From the NCBI GenBank assembly GCA_963730995.1, contig CAVSUB010000001.1, positions 1,364,001 to 1,428,000 of the forward strand: DNA of 64,000 bases, written 5' to 3'. The notes under the pieces are model-generated. The model was not told where the DNA came from and searched no databases. It worked only from the letters and a program-made list of their open reading frames with translations. Of this stretch, positions 8,739 through 17,328 are shown piece after piece (within the stretch, counting starts at the first letter, position 1; each line of letters starts with the position of its first letter). The DNA is from CAVSUB01 sp963730995. Its GTDB lineage: Bacteria > Acidobacteriota > Vicinamibacteria > Vicinamibacterales > 2-12-FULL-66-21. Position numbers and translations under genes: made by a program.

Positions 8739-9577
8739 GGACGTCCCGGAAAATTGCCGCTGCCCGTGTGATGCAACGGACACTCACGTGGCCTCGGCGA
8801 TTGATGGGAAAGGGCTGCGAAGCATTGGTTCAGCGGGGTGGTCGCCGTTGGCACCTTGACCTGTGCGAAGGGATCGACTTCTCCATCTGGCTTCTCGGCA
8901 GCTTCGAACCTCGCACCATTGCCCTCTATCGTCGGCTCGTGCGCCCCGGCTCCGTCGTGCTGGATGTCGGAGCCAACATCGGGGCGCACACGATCCCCCT
9001 CGCCGGGCTGGTCGGGGCGGATGGCCGTGTTCACGCGTTCGAAGCGTCCGAGTGGGCGTTCGAAAAAATGGACCGCAACCTCGCGAGCAATCCGGAGATC
9101 GTTCCGCGCGTCACGGCCAATCACTGTTTTCTGACGGACGGCACCGACGCCCAGGTCTACGAGAAGCAGATCTATTCCAGTTGGCCGCTGGAAGCTCGTG
9201 ATGCGCTGCACCCGGAACATCGGGGTGAGCTCAAGTCCATCGGGGGCGCTGTTCGCACCACTCTCGACCAGTACGCGGCGGAGCAACAGTTGAAGCGCGT
9301 TGATTTGATCAAGATTGATGTCGACGGCAACGAGTTGTCTGTTCTCCAGGGTGGCAGCCGATCGATCGGCAAATGGCGGCCGCCGATGGTCATCGAATTG
9401 GCGCCGTATATCTGCACTGAAGCCGGCCACGCCTTTCCCGACCTGATCGGGCTGCTGCGCGACCTCGGCTACCGCCAGGTCGACGTGATTGGCAAACGTA
9501 GGCGCTATCCTCTGGAGGCCAGCCTGGAGCGCGTCATTCCGACTGGCGCGAGCATCAACGCGCTGTTGACAGCTTGA
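8735..9577 (+). CDS. FkbM family methyltransferase
   Basis: The 280-residue protein shows the FkbM-type SAM methyltransferase pattern: VVLDVGANIGAHTIPLA (motif I), FEASEWAFEKM, and the late motif LIKIDVDGNELSVLQG. These enzymes O-methylate sugars and natural products; in this locus a monosaccharide of the surface polymer is the likely acceptor (inference). The start ATG overlaps the stop of a 43-codon flippase-derived stub. Being bracketed by duplicated flippase 5' sequence, the gene may have been inserted upstream of the flippase relatively recently. Confidence 0.85.
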   Translation: MRTSRKIAAARVMQRTLTWPRRLMGKGCEALVQRGGRRWHLDLCEGIDFSIWLLGSFEPRTIALYRRLVRPGSVVLDVGANIGAHTIPLAGLVGADGRVHAFEASEWAFEKMDRNLASNPEIVPRVTANHCFLTDGTDAQVYEKQIYSSWPLEARDALHPEHRGELKSIGGAVRTTLDQYAAEQQLKRVDLIKIDVDGNELSVLQGGSRSIGKWRPPMVIELAPYICTEAGHAFPDLIGLLRDLGYRQVDVIGKRRRYPLEASLERVIPTGASINALLTA

Positions 9578-9608
9578 TCTCTCGAGCTGTCGAGAACGCC
9601 GCCGTCTA

Positions 9609-9675
9609 CATCGCATATCATCGATCCTTCGATGGGTGATGCCTCCGTCCAGCGCACCAGATCCGCCACGTCCGA
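9609..9675 (+). repeat. Direct repeat, copy 2 (leader and start of flippase)
   Basis: This is the second copy of the sequence at 8585-8655. It includes the leader and the first codons of the intact flippase gene, which starts with ATG at 9632. Confidence 0.8.
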
Positions 9676-10966
9676 TACGATCGAGAGCTTTCTCCTCAAG
9701 GTCCTTCTCTACGGCATCGGTTTCGGCGCGAGCATCCTGATTTCCCGCGGGTTGGGTCCGTCCGGCCGAGGCATCTACTACCTCCCCATCGTCACCGCCG
9801 CCACGGTCGCGTCGTTCGCGACGCTTGGCCTGGAGCAGGCAAACGTCTTCCTGTTCGGGTCCCGGTCGGTGCCGCTCGCGAGGCTCTGGGCGCAAGGAGG
9901 CCTGGTGGCCCTGGTCCTGGGAGCCCTGGGCGGCCTCCTGCTGCTCTTCGCACCGGCGCTTCTCCCAGGGACGTTTGCAAGCGCACCGGCCCCGCTCTGG
10001 GTGCTGGTCGCGGTCGGACTGCCCCTCACGTTGCACTCGCAGTTCGCGTCGGGCCTCCTGACGCTCCGTGGCGAGGTCACGTGGCAGTTTCGCGCGGGCC
10101 TCATCGGCGCCGTGCTGCAGACTATCGCGCTGTTTGCACTCTTCGGTGTCGGCTGGTTCACGCCCTTGGCTGTCGTCGCCGCGTCGGTCGGATCGAACAT
10201 CGTCGTCTGGGCGCTCGTAGTCACTCGCATCGCGCGCGAGGGACAGTGGATCCGCTGGGACCTTGCGCTGCTCAAGGAGACCCTCGCAAGATCCCTCGTG
10301 CTTCATGCGGCCATGGTGCTCCTCTTCCTGCACCTGCGCGTGGACATGTTCATGCTCAATGACATGGCAGGGACCTCGACACTCGGCATCTATTCCCTGT
10401 CCGTGACGCTCGCCGAAACCGTGATGCTCGGCACCGACTCTGTCGCGATCGCCATCCTGCCGCGCCAGATGGGGAATTCACTGGAAGAGGCCGCCCTGAT
10501 GGCGCTCCGCGCGGCAAGGATGGCGGCACTCATCAGCGCTGCGTTCATCGCCGCATGGGCGGTCGTGGGCTTTCCGCTCATCGTGCTCGCCTTCGGCCGG
10601 CCGTTCGCGGGGTCGTATCTTCCGCTGCTCGTGCTGCTGCCGGGCGTTGCGTTCATGGGCATGCAGCGCGTTTGTGGCGGCCCTGTGATCCGGGCGGGGC
10701 GGCCGAGCCGCATCGTCTGGATCAACGTCCTGAGCCTGACCAGCAACATCGCGCTGAATTTGTGGTGGATCCCGATGTGGGGAGCCATCGGCGCCGCCGC
10801 CGCGTCCACGTGCTCCTACGCGTTCGGCGCGATGCTGTTCCTTCGATGGACGGCTGGAATGGGTGCCGCGGCGTTCCCGGGCTCAGTCGTGCCCCGCGTG
10901 TCTGACGCGACCGCCGCATGGGCCGGCTTCGCCGCCCTGATACGCTCGCGGCAGGCACTCTCTTGA
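9632..10966 (+). CDS. Wzx-like polysaccharide flippase
   Basis: The 444-residue protein is almost entirely hydrophobic with about 12 predicted membrane helices, and has the family signature near the N terminus (GASILISRGLGPSGRGIYYL). It belongs to the MOP/PST group of oligosaccharide-lipid flippases, which translocate undecaprenyl-linked repeat units across the inner membrane. This is the only flippase seen in the locus and would partner the Wzy-like polymerase at 28542. The dispersed GC-rich element begins at the base after its TGA. Confidence 0.85.
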   Translation: MGDASVQRTRSATSDTIESFLLKVLLYGIGFGASILISRGLGPSGRGIYYLPIVTAATVASFATLGLEQANVFLFGSRSVPLARLWAQGGLVALVLGALGGLLLLFAPALLPGTFASAPAPLWVLVAVGLPLTLHSQFASGLLTLRGEVTWQFRAGLIGAVLQTIALFALFGVGWFTPLAVVAASVGSNIVVWALVVTRIAREGQWIRWDLALLKETLARSLVLHAAMVLLFLHLRVDMFMLNDMAGTSTLGIYSLSVTLAETVMLGTDSVAIAILPRQMGNSLEEAALMALRAARMAALISAAFIAAWAVVGFPLIVLAFGRPFAGSYLPLLVLLPGVAFMGMQRVCGGPVIRAGRPSRIVWINVLSLTSNIALNLWWIPMWGAIGAAAASTCSYAFGAMLFLRWTAGMGAAAFPGSVVPRVSDATAAWAGFAALIRSRQALS

Positions 10967-11063
10967 CCGGGGGGCTTCGCCCCGCCGGACCCCCCGTCGC
11001 CGTCGCTCGCGGGGGCCCCATGCCCCGCTCCGCTCCGGCGGGGCGCGCCTGTGGCGCGCATGG
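10967..11063 (+). repeat. Dispersed GC-rich palindromic element, copy 1
   Basis: The element contains, in order, GGGGGGCTTCGCCCCGCCGG, a C-run, TCGCCGTCGCTCGCGGGG, GCCCCGCTCCGCTCCGGCGG and a terminal GCGCGCC..GGCGCGC hairpin. The same modules recur inverted at 25341-25484 and direct at 34734-34830. It begins immediately after the flippase stop codon. Several self-complementary segments mean its transcript would be strongly folded, so it might act as a 3' end or attenuator. Confidence 0.85.
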
Positions 11064-11140
11064 CCCACGATGCGGGTCGGGGAAACGAGTGCACAATCCG
11101 GCGTCGGAGCGGGGTAGGCCTAAGACACTCAGGACGGTTC

Positions 11141-11812
11141 ATGACTGAACGATGGCGACAGTACATCGAAGGTGGCGTGCAGCAGGCCGGCAGCCCGCTG
11201 CGGTTCGCCGTCGAGCAGTGGATGTTCCTGTTCCCGCTGTATCTCTCGATTCGCAAGGCACTGCCGCGAGGCGGGCGCATCCTGGACGTCGGGTGCGGCG
11301 CCGGCGCCTTCACGTCTCTTCTGAGCACGTACGGGCTCGAGGCCGTCGGCGTCGATCAGGACGCCGAGGTCGTTGCACACGCACGGCAGGTGGCGGGCCT
11401 GCTGGGCGGCGACGCCACCTTCGAACAGGCGGACGCGTTCGACCTCTCGCCGTTCCACGAGCGCTTCGACCTTGCCTATTCGATTGGCGTCGTCGAGCAC
11501 TTCGATCGTGACGTCACGGTTGACTTGATCAAAGAGCAGGCGCGATGCGCCCGCCACGTCCTGGTCGCTATCCCGACCAGGTTCACGAAGTACTCGGCGG
11601 TGATCACGGACGAGCGGATCTACACCCGACCACAACTCGATGCGATGGTGCGGGACGCTGGCCTCACCGTCACCGACTCGTTCGTCTATGGCGAGGTGCC
11701 GACCGGGCTCGCACGCAACCTCGAGCGGGCGCTGCCTGGCGCTGTCTATCGCCGGCTGAAGCACGCGTTCAGTTACGCGATGGGCATTGGCTGCGTCGGG
11801 CGACGGCCCTGA
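11141..11812 (+). CDS. Class I SAM-dependent methyltransferase
   Basis: The 223-residue protein has motif I ILDVGCGAGAFTSLL, then VGVDQDAEV, and the post-motif segment YSIGVVEHF seen in Methyltransf_11/25 proteins. The ATG at 11141 is chosen because it follows AGGACGG at a usable spacing; earlier in-frame starts run through the dispersed repeat. The substrate is unknown, probably a glycan or glycolipid intermediate given the neighbours. It converges on the next methyltransferase with only five bases between stops. Confidence 0.82.
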   Translation: MTERWRQYIEGGVQQAGSPLRFAVEQWMFLFPLYLSIRKALPRGGRILDVGCGAGAFTSLLSTYGLEAVGVDQDAEVVAHARQVAGLLGGDATFEQADAFDLSPFHERFDLAYSIGVVEHFDRDVTVDLIKEQARCARHVLVAIPTRFTKYSAVITDERIYTRPQLDAMVRDAGLTVTDSFVYGEVPTGLARNLERALPGAVYRRLKHAFSYAMGIGCVGRRP

Positions 11813-11817
11813 AGGTT

Positions 11818-12723
11818 TCAGTCCGCGTCACGCTTCCGGGCGACGACGTGCCAGTACGGTTCGTGCTCTGAAAAGTGAATGTCAGCCATGCCCGCGGCGA
11901 CCAGCATCTGCTGAATCTCCGCTCGCGAAAATCGCTTCTCCAGCGGCGTCCCGAAGCGGTCGAGCGAATCGTTGCGAATGACCTTCCAGGGTTTGTCGAC
12001 GTAGTACGCGAGGGGAATCCTCTTCGCGGCATCCTCGTCGAACAGCTTCACGAACCGCGCGAACAGTACGAATGGGGCGTAGACACAGACGGCGATGGCA
12101 TCGCAGACGAGAAACTTCAGCGCACGCGGCAACCTTGAAATGAGCCGGCGGCAGCCATCGGCGGCACCGAACAGCACGCGGTGCAGGGCGCCACGGTTGT
12201 CGAGGTTGTAGTAGACGTAGAGCAGCAGCCATCCACTGGGCTTCAACATGGAGGCTGCCTCGCGAACTGCGGCAGGCGTATCCGGCAGGTGGTGCACGAC
12301 GCCGAGGCTGAACACGAAATCGAACGACTCGCGGTCGAAAGGCAGGCTCCCGTAGCCTGCCTTCGTGACCCGGATGTTCGGGCACGACGCCGTATGGCGG
12401 ACAGCGGCGAGTACGGCCTCGCCGGGATCGACAGCTTCGATGAACTTGACCCGGCGTGAAAGATACTTCGACCATCGGCCGGTCCCGCAGCCGAGGTCGA
12501 GCGCAACTGTCGTCGCGTTCGCCATCTCGGGCGTCACGATGTCGAAGTATTGGTCGCCGGCCCGCCTGGTTTCTTCTTCGGTGAATGACGAAAAACGGTT
12601 CCATTCGTCGCCGAAAGACTGGACCGTCTGCCGATCGGCGTTGAGCTCGTGAGTGACGAAGGAAGCGACGTCAGTGCCGTCGACCCGAGTCGTGGAAACT
12701 GCCGGGCGATTGTACGGAACCAT
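11818..12723 (-). CDS. Class I SAM-dependent methyltransferase
   Basis: With the ATG at 12723 the protein is 301 residues. It has an N-terminal region (FVTHELNADRQTVQSFGDEW) often found in methyltransferases of polysaccharide loci, motif I LDLGCGTGRWSKYL, the acidic EAVDPGEAV loop and FSLGVVHHLPDT. The C-terminal third is hydrophobic and includes YVYYNLDNRG, suggesting membrane association. An upstream in-frame start at 12804 would add 27 residues with no family-like sequence, so it is disfavoured. The acceptor cannot be named. Confidence 0.82.
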   Translation of the reverse strand: MVPYNRPAVSTTRVDGTDVASFVTHELNADRQTVQSFGDEWNRFSSFTEEETRRAGDQYFDIVTPEMANATTVALDLGCGTGRWSKYLSRRVKFIEAVDPGEAVLAAVRHTASCPNIRVTKAGYGSLPFDRESFDFVFSLGVVHHLPDTPAAVREAASMLKPSGWLLLYVYYNLDNRGALHRVLFGAADGCRRLISRLPRALKFLVCDAIAVCVYAPFVLFARFVKLFDEDAAKRIPLAYYVDKPWKVIRNDSLDRFGTPLEKRFSRAEIQQMLVAAGMADIHFSEHEPYWHVVARKRDAD

Positions 12724-12822
12724 TGGCTGCCGTGAACCTATCACGGCGGCCGACGCCCCTGCCGCGTACGTCGATTGAAGAAGGGCCATCCACGTCGTAG
12801 CCAATGGCGGACGTTCATCGCG

Positions 12823-13620
12823 TCAGCGGCTGAACGTCGACCAGACCATCCGTGGCGTGAATGGCGAGTCGAATGACGTGCCGTTTACGGCGTCGATCGT
12901 CGTGGTATTGGCGACCAGCCCCGCAGGCGTGCCGGGGAACGCGATCTGCGCCGAACCGGAGACGGTAGAGGCACACGACCCAAGGGAATTGATCGAGACC
13001 GCCGTGTTGCCGTTCCCGGGAATACTCAGAGTGGTAGTACCACACACGGCTCCTGTCGGCCCGTAGGCCGTGAGCTTCGCGTCCGTCGTGTCGTTCATGT
13101 TGTTGCGGACTTCGACGAACGCCTGGTTCGTGCCGCCGGTGAACCACCACGGGGAAAAGAGCGTGGTCTCGATAATCAATACGTGCATCGTGTAGGGAGC
13201 ACCGATGTTATTCGCCACCTGAATGTAGACAACGCCGTCTGCGGGTGGAATCAGGCTATCGCTGTCAGAGGCATGGCCCGGCACGAGCGCGACCAGCGGC
13301 TCGTAATCGGTTGAATCCACGCCGGCCGCCCCGGTCGTGCAGCTGCTGTCGCTGTACAGGGTCACGCCCAGGTTGACGCCACCCTCGCCCACGTCTTGCG
13401 TGGGCCCCCAGGCCAGGACCGAATACGAACGGTTGGCTGTCACCCGCGCCTTGAAGAACAGGCTGCCCGTGGAGGCAATCGTGTACTGAGCGCGCTCTCC
13501 AAGAAACAGAAAATCGGCGTTGGCGCAGGAGGTGTTGGCGGCCTGTGCGACCGACGGGCTGAAAACGCCGACCGCGGCCAAAGCGGCCAGGAACATCACG
13601 AGAAATCGGCGACAGGTCAT
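12823..13620 (-). CDS. Secreted protein of unknown function, paralogue A
   Basis: The 265-residue protein has a clear signal peptide (MTCRRFLVMFLAALAAVGVF..SVAQA, cleavage after AQA). The mature part looks all-beta and Cys-paired (TSCANAD near the mature N terminus, SSCTTGA, GAVCGTTT). It ends with FTPRMVWS, and shares LFSPWWFTGGTNQA, VE.RNNM, NGTSFDSPFTPRMVW and GNGNTAV with the next gene, so the two are tandem paralogues. The start at 13620 is fixed by AAGGAG upstream; an earlier ATG at 13701 would put a basic extension before the signal. I do not recognise the family; an extracellular binding role is only a guess. Confidence 0.8.
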   Translation of the reverse strand: MTCRRFLVMFLAALAAVGVFSPSVAQAANTSCANADFLFLGERAQYTIASTGSLFFKARVTANRSYSVLAWGPTQDVGEGGVNLGVTLYSDSSCTTGAAGVDSTDYEPLVALVPGHASDSDSLIPPADGVVYIQVANNIGAPYTMHVLIIETTLFSPWWFTGGTNQAFVEVRNNMNDTTDAKLTAYGPTGAVCGTTTLSIPGNGNTAVSINSLGSCASTVSGSAQIAFPGTPAGLVANTTTIDAVNGTSFDSPFTPRMVWSTFSR

Positions 13621-13823
13621 AGTGTTCTCCTTCTTCGACCAGAGGGCAGGCCCCTTCTGGGGCCGGATGATTGAAGCAATCCTGGTGAGCTTGTACCACA
13701 AGCGAGAACTCGCATGACTTACCGATGCCGATGGTGAGGCGTGCTGACTCGGTCTGCCGAAGGCTGCGCACGGCCGTGCGGTTCGGCAGGAGCGTCCTCG
13801 AGAGCTGGGGAAACGACGGTCTC

Positions 13824-13862
13824 AAAACAAAAACGGCCCGCCCGATCGAATCGGAGCGGGCC
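13824..13862 (-). terminator. Rho-independent terminator of paralogue B
   Basis: Read on the minus strand, a GGCCCGC..GCGGGCC stem (13835-13862) extended by a CCGA/TCGG stem is followed directly by GTTTTTGTTTT. It lies 29 bases after the stop of the gene at 13892 and before the paralogue at 13620, so the two paralogues are probably separate transcripts. Confidence 0.85.
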
Positions 13863-13891
13863 AGGAACTGAAATTCCTCGTTACCAAAACG

Positions 13892-14683
13892 TCAACGAGT
13901 TGTATTACCCCAAACCATGCGTGGCGTGAACGGAGAATCGAAAGAGGTGCCATTCGGCACGTCGAGCGTCGTTATGTTTGCGGCCATCCCACCCGGCTGC
14001 CCCTGGAAAGCCACCTGCGCCGATCCGAAGATGGAGCCCACGCAGGTCCCGACGCCGTTGATTAGGACCGCCGTGTTCCCATTCCCGGCGAGGCTGAAGT
14101 TCGACGTGCCGCAGACGGCGCCATTCGAGGCGTAAAAAGTCAGAGTACCGGTCGTGCTGTTGGTCATGTTGTTGCGCAACTCGACATACGCCTGATTGGT
14201 TCCACCAGTGAACCACCACGGGGAAAAGAGAGAAGTTTCCATCACCACCGTGTTGACGTAGTAGGCTGTCGCAACATTGTTGATGGCCCGGACGTAGAGC
14301 GCACCGGTGAAGGTCGGGATGATGCTGACGGCATCGCCATTGTGATTACCCACACTCAGATTGGGCTCACGGTCTGTTTGGTCCACCGTCGTCGCAGCGA
14401 CGGTGCATGCGCTATCCGTGTAGAAAGCCGTGTCCAGCGAAACAGCTGACACACCTGCGTCCTGGTACGGCGCCCATGCCATGATCGCATACGAGCGCCC
14501 CGCAACCACTGAAACCTTGTAGAAGGCGGAGCCGCTGGCAGCAACGAACTCTTGCGCGCGTTCGCCGAGCGCTAGCATGTTCGCGTTGGCACAGGTTGCG
14601 GCGGCTTGCGCGACCGACGGCGTCATGATGCAGACCGTCGCGCACGCGGCGATGAACGTCACAAGAACACGGCGACCCTTCAT
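13892..14683 (-). CDS. Secreted protein of unknown function, paralogue B
   Basis: The 263-residue protein has a signal peptide (MKGRRVLVTFIAACATVCIM, AQA cleavage) and a mature domain closely related to its neighbour: TCANAN, RSYAIMAWAP, SLFSPWWFTGGTNQAYVE, GAVCGTSNF, and the C-terminal FTPRMVWG. The start is supported by GGAAGGAG ahead of the ATG. It has its own terminator downstream. The family is not recognised. Conservation of a tryptophan-rich surface motif in both copies suggests a binding function (inference). Confidence 0.8.
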   Translation of the reverse strand: MKGRRVLVTFIAACATVCIMTPSVAQAAATCANANMLALGERAQEFVAASGSAFYKVSVVAGRSYAIMAWAPYQDAGVSAVSLDTAFYTDSACTVAATTVDQTDREPNLSVGNHNGDAVSIIPTFTGALYVRAINNVATAYYVNTVVMETSLFSPWWFTGGTNQAYVELRNNMTNSTTGTLTFYASNGAVCGTSNFSLAGNGNTAVLINGVGTCVGSIFGSAQVAFQGQPGGMAANITTLDVPNGTSFDSPFTPRMVWGNTTR

Positions 14684-14720
14684 GTCTGGACTCCTTCCTC
14701 GTCTGAGGATTGGTTGTTTG

Positions 14721-15215
14721 TCAGCGATTGCCGGGGAATGGGAGACGGACGTCCTCGTGAACCTTGTACCACTGGCCTGACACGCGGACCCAGATGTCTT
14801 CAGCCGTCACACGCCCTGCTGGAAACCGAGGAGGGCGCGTTTCCATGTTCACTTTCACGCGCACGCGCTCCGCGGTTTCGGGAACGATGGCCTCGACGCG
14901 GATGTCTCCGAGATCGAATCGCGTGCGGACGGCGTTCTCCTTCAAGAAATCCGCGAACGGCACCTTCTTCCGATAGGCCGGCTCGTAGAGGTCGTACATG
15001 CGCTGATGGTCGCGGCGCTCGCGTGCGCTCCACCACTCCTTCGCCCGCGCACTGACGGCTCGCTCGGCGGCCGCGCTCAACGGTGGGACGTCAGAAGCGG
15101 TCTTCACGGCGCTCTGCGACGCCGTTGACGGCGCTGCCGCCGACTGCTTGGCGAGGAGACCAGGTTGCAAGGAGAGGAGGGCGATGAAGCTGACGGTCGA
15201 GACTCCCGTGGTCAT
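14721..15215 (-). CDS. Secreted small protein of unknown function
   Basis: The 164-residue protein has an N-terminal hydrophobic segment resembling a signal peptide (MTTGVSTVSFIALLSLQPGL) and an alanine/serine-rich linker. A folded domain follows, with an Arg/Lys-rich helix (AVSARAKEWWSARERRDH), YDLYEPAYRKKVPFADFL and a beta-rich end (WVRVSGQWYKVHEDV) recalling NTF2-like/SnoaL-like small domains. The start overlaps the upstream gene's stop as ATGA, so the pair is co-translated. The function is unknown. Confidence 0.7.
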   Translation of the reverse strand: MTTGVSTVSFIALLSLQPGLLAKQSAAAPSTASQSAVKTASDVPPLSAAAERAVSARAKEWWSARERRDHQRMYDLYEPAYRKKVPFADFLKENAVRTRFDLGDIRVEAIVPETAERVRVKVNMETRPPRFPAGRVTAEDIWVRVSGQWYKVHEDVRLPFPGNR

Positions 15216-16135
15216 TGATCCGATCCGCCGCCTCCAGGACGACGAGGACTTTGAGGGTTCGTGGCCCCAGGTCCGTTCTCGGGCGGCTGGCCGGGTGCGG
15301 AGTTGGCGCCTGGCGGATTGACCACTGGGAAACCGGCGGTCTTCGGTCGAGGACCCGTGGGAAGCGGGATCTCGACAAGGTTTCCGTTCGCATCGGGGAA
15401 AGGCAGGATCACCGTATTGGATTTCGGTGGCCGTATCTGCTGAACTGGCTGGCCGTTCTCGTCCGTGAAGGGCAATTCAATGACTGGTGAGGTCGAGGCC
15501 GCCGCCTTCTGTGCCGGCGTCACGGACAGCAGTTCGACCATTTGAGCGCCCGTGACCTCGCCAGGAGCTGGCTCCCGCTGCTCGCCCGGCATCCCAGTGA
15601 GCGTCCCCGCCGCACCAGGCTTTTCCACATCGTCGCGCTTCTCGGGCTCCGGAGGAGGCGCCGCGGGCAGGGACGGAACGTCCTCCGCAACGGCTCGTTT
15701 GACGCGGGGATCGTCGGGATCGACCCGTGGACCGACCGAGACGATAGGACCATCTCCAGCGAGACGTACGATCACGAGCGCCGGCTGGGCAATCGTCCCG
15801 CAGCGCGTGTGCATCGCGAAGTCGAGCTCAGAGACTTTCAACACCGCTCCCACCGCATCCGCAGGCGCAAGGTCGGACACGTCGATCGATACCGGACGGG
15901 CCGCCGCTTTGGCATCAAGGCGCAGCTGAATCGGGCACGCAGGCTCGAGAGCCTCCAGCAACACCTGCACTGCTACTCCGTCGGCCTTGATCGAAACGGT
16001 TCCGTTGGCATTCACGCGCACGGGCGTGGAGGGGGCCTGCCGATCCGATTGCAGGACGAACGCACCTACCCGCGGCACGCACATCGACATCAACACGGCG
16101 GCGGCGAGACCGGTGCGGGAGGATAAAAATGCCAT
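15212..16135 (-). CDS. Secreted protein with STN-like domain and proline-rich tail
   Basis: The 307-residue protein has a signal peptide (MAFLSSRTGLAAAVLMSMCV). Residues about 45-120 (VRVNANGTVSIKADGVAVQV.LLEAL, SIDVSDLAPADAVGAVLKVS) resemble the short secretin/TonB-receptor N-terminal domain. A long low-complexity Pro/Gly/Asp tail follows, ending GGGGSDQ. Such domains often take part in outer-membrane assembly, but no secretin is encoded nearby, so the role is open. It is followed by the small secreted protein with an ATGA overlap; GGAGCC precedes the ATG. Confidence 0.65.
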   Translation of the reverse strand: MAFLSSRTGLAAAVLMSMCVPRVGAFVLQSDRQAPSTPVRVNANGTVSIKADGVAVQVLLEALEPACPIQLRLDAKAAARPVSIDVSDLAPADAVGAVLKVSELDFAMHTRCGTIAQPALVIVRLAGDGPIVSVGPRVDPDDPRVKRAVAEDVPSLPAAPPPEPEKRDDVEKPGAAGTLTGMPGEQREPAPGEVTGAQMVELLSVTPAQKAAASTSPVIELPFTDENGQPVQQIRPPKSNTVILPFPDANGNLVEIPLPTGPRPKTAGFPVVNPPGANSAPGQPPENGPGATNPQSPRRPGGGGSDQ

Positions 16136-16402
16136 GGAAAGGCTCCGATTCGGGACTTGGTGGGGAGCTGCGTCCCGACGACGGTCGCTTGAGACGTTGA
16201 TCAGCTAGGGATCTTGTACACCCGGGCTTGCCGAAGTTCAACTGGAATCGACCGCGGAAGAGCAGACGACCAGGGTGTACGGGATTGCACAGATCTGCAG
16301 GGATTAATAGCTGGGTTCGAGTGGCGCTCCCAAGTCAAGTCTCGCGTTGCACTTTCGTGACGGTCACGCCAAGAACGTCCTGGGATTCGGGGAGTTCGGA
16401 TA
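16136..16402. other. Intergenic region, no gene found
   Basis: This is the promoter-bearing gap for the leftward secreted pair. It holds a spaced inverted repeat (TTGTACACCC near 16214 and GGGTGTAC near 16275) but no convincing ORF, terminator or RNA gene. Confidence 0.4.
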
Positions 16403-17233
16403 CTAGCCCTTGACCATGACGATCGTCTGTCCGATCTGCGTGAGCGCGAGAGCCCGCAGGATCGGACGGCGCTGCACCATCTTGAGCACGCCGCGGCGGA
16501 ACGCGCTCGACGCGATGGTCTGATCGGCAGGCGTGACGAGGTCTACGATCGAATAGAAGCGGCTGAAGCCGACATCACGTCCATACCGGCAGAGCGACGC
16601 ATAGGTGAACCAGTGCACTGCAGGACGCAGGGAGTAGTTCGCGAGGCGCGGGTCGTAGTGCAGGTGATGATGGACGTAGGCTTCCTGCAGCAGCGGAGGA
16701 AACCAGTTGAAGAAACGCGTGGTGAACTCGCCGGTACGCCCGATCGGCGAGAAGTGCCACCGATTCGTCGTCGTGATCCACGCCACCCCGCCGGGCCTCA
16801 GGACCCGGTAGATCTCGGCGAGGCTCAGACGGGGCGACTCGACGTGCTCCAGGATGCTCTCGCAGAGGACGACGTCCTGCGACGCATCGCTCACGGCCAT
16901 CCGTTCGGCGGCGCCGACGACCACCTGTGCATCCGCGCCGAGATAGCGCTGCGCCTCTTCGGCAAAGGCCGCGACCGGCTCGATTGCCGTCACTCCGTGG
17001 CCCATCGAGATCAGTTCGACACAGGTCCGCGGTTTCGGACCGCATCCGACGACGAGGAAGGACGATGGGGGGGCGAGCGGAAGCAGTCGGGACAGGTAGG
17101 TCACGACGCGCCGCGTCAGGGCGGCGCGCTCGTCGCCGGCGTCCTGAGTGACGGAGAAAGTTGCTGCCGCTCGCGAAGCCAGATCCGGGTGGCCCGCCGT
17201 CAGCAGCCGACTCGCAGACGAACGATCGATCAT
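16403..17233 (-). CDS. Class I SAM-dependent methyltransferase
   Basis: With ATG at 17233, preceded by GGGAGAGG, the protein is 276 residues. It has a methyltransferase fold with a slightly divergent motif I (FLVVGCGPKPRT), the acidic AIEPVAAF loop and VLCESILEHVESP. The C-terminal part (HWFTYASLCRYGRDVGFSRF) is typical of enzymes encoded in O-antigen and exopolysaccharide loci. Longer in-frame starts up to 17452 give Arg/Pro-rich sequence that overlaps the next gene and are rejected. The substrate is unknown. Confidence 0.8.
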   Translation of the reverse strand: MIDRSSASRLLTAGHPDLASRAAATFSVTQDAGDERAALTRRVVTYLSRLLPLAPPSSFLVVGCGPKPRTCVELISMGHGVTAIEPVAAFAEEAQRYLGADAQVVVGAAERMAVSDASQDVVLCESILEHVESPRLSLAEIYRVLRPGGVAWITTTNRWHFSPIGRTGEFTTRFFNWFPPLLQEAYVHHHLHYDPRLANYSLRPAVHWFTYASLCRYGRDVGFSRFYSIVDLVTPADQTIASSAFRRGVLKMVQRRPILRALALTQIGQTIVMVKG

Positions 17234-17328
17234 GGCACCTCTCCCAGCGCTCTCGATCGCACGGCGGCCGAACGGAATGCGGTGCGGCCGCTCCCACGAC
17301 AGGAGACTGCCGGAACGGTCCGCATCGC

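Noticed and set aside
8648..10333. 561-codon leftward open frame opposite the FkbM and flippase genes
   Set aside because: It spans two well supported rightward genes and is composed of charged, low-complexity residues. It is a GC-driven shadow.
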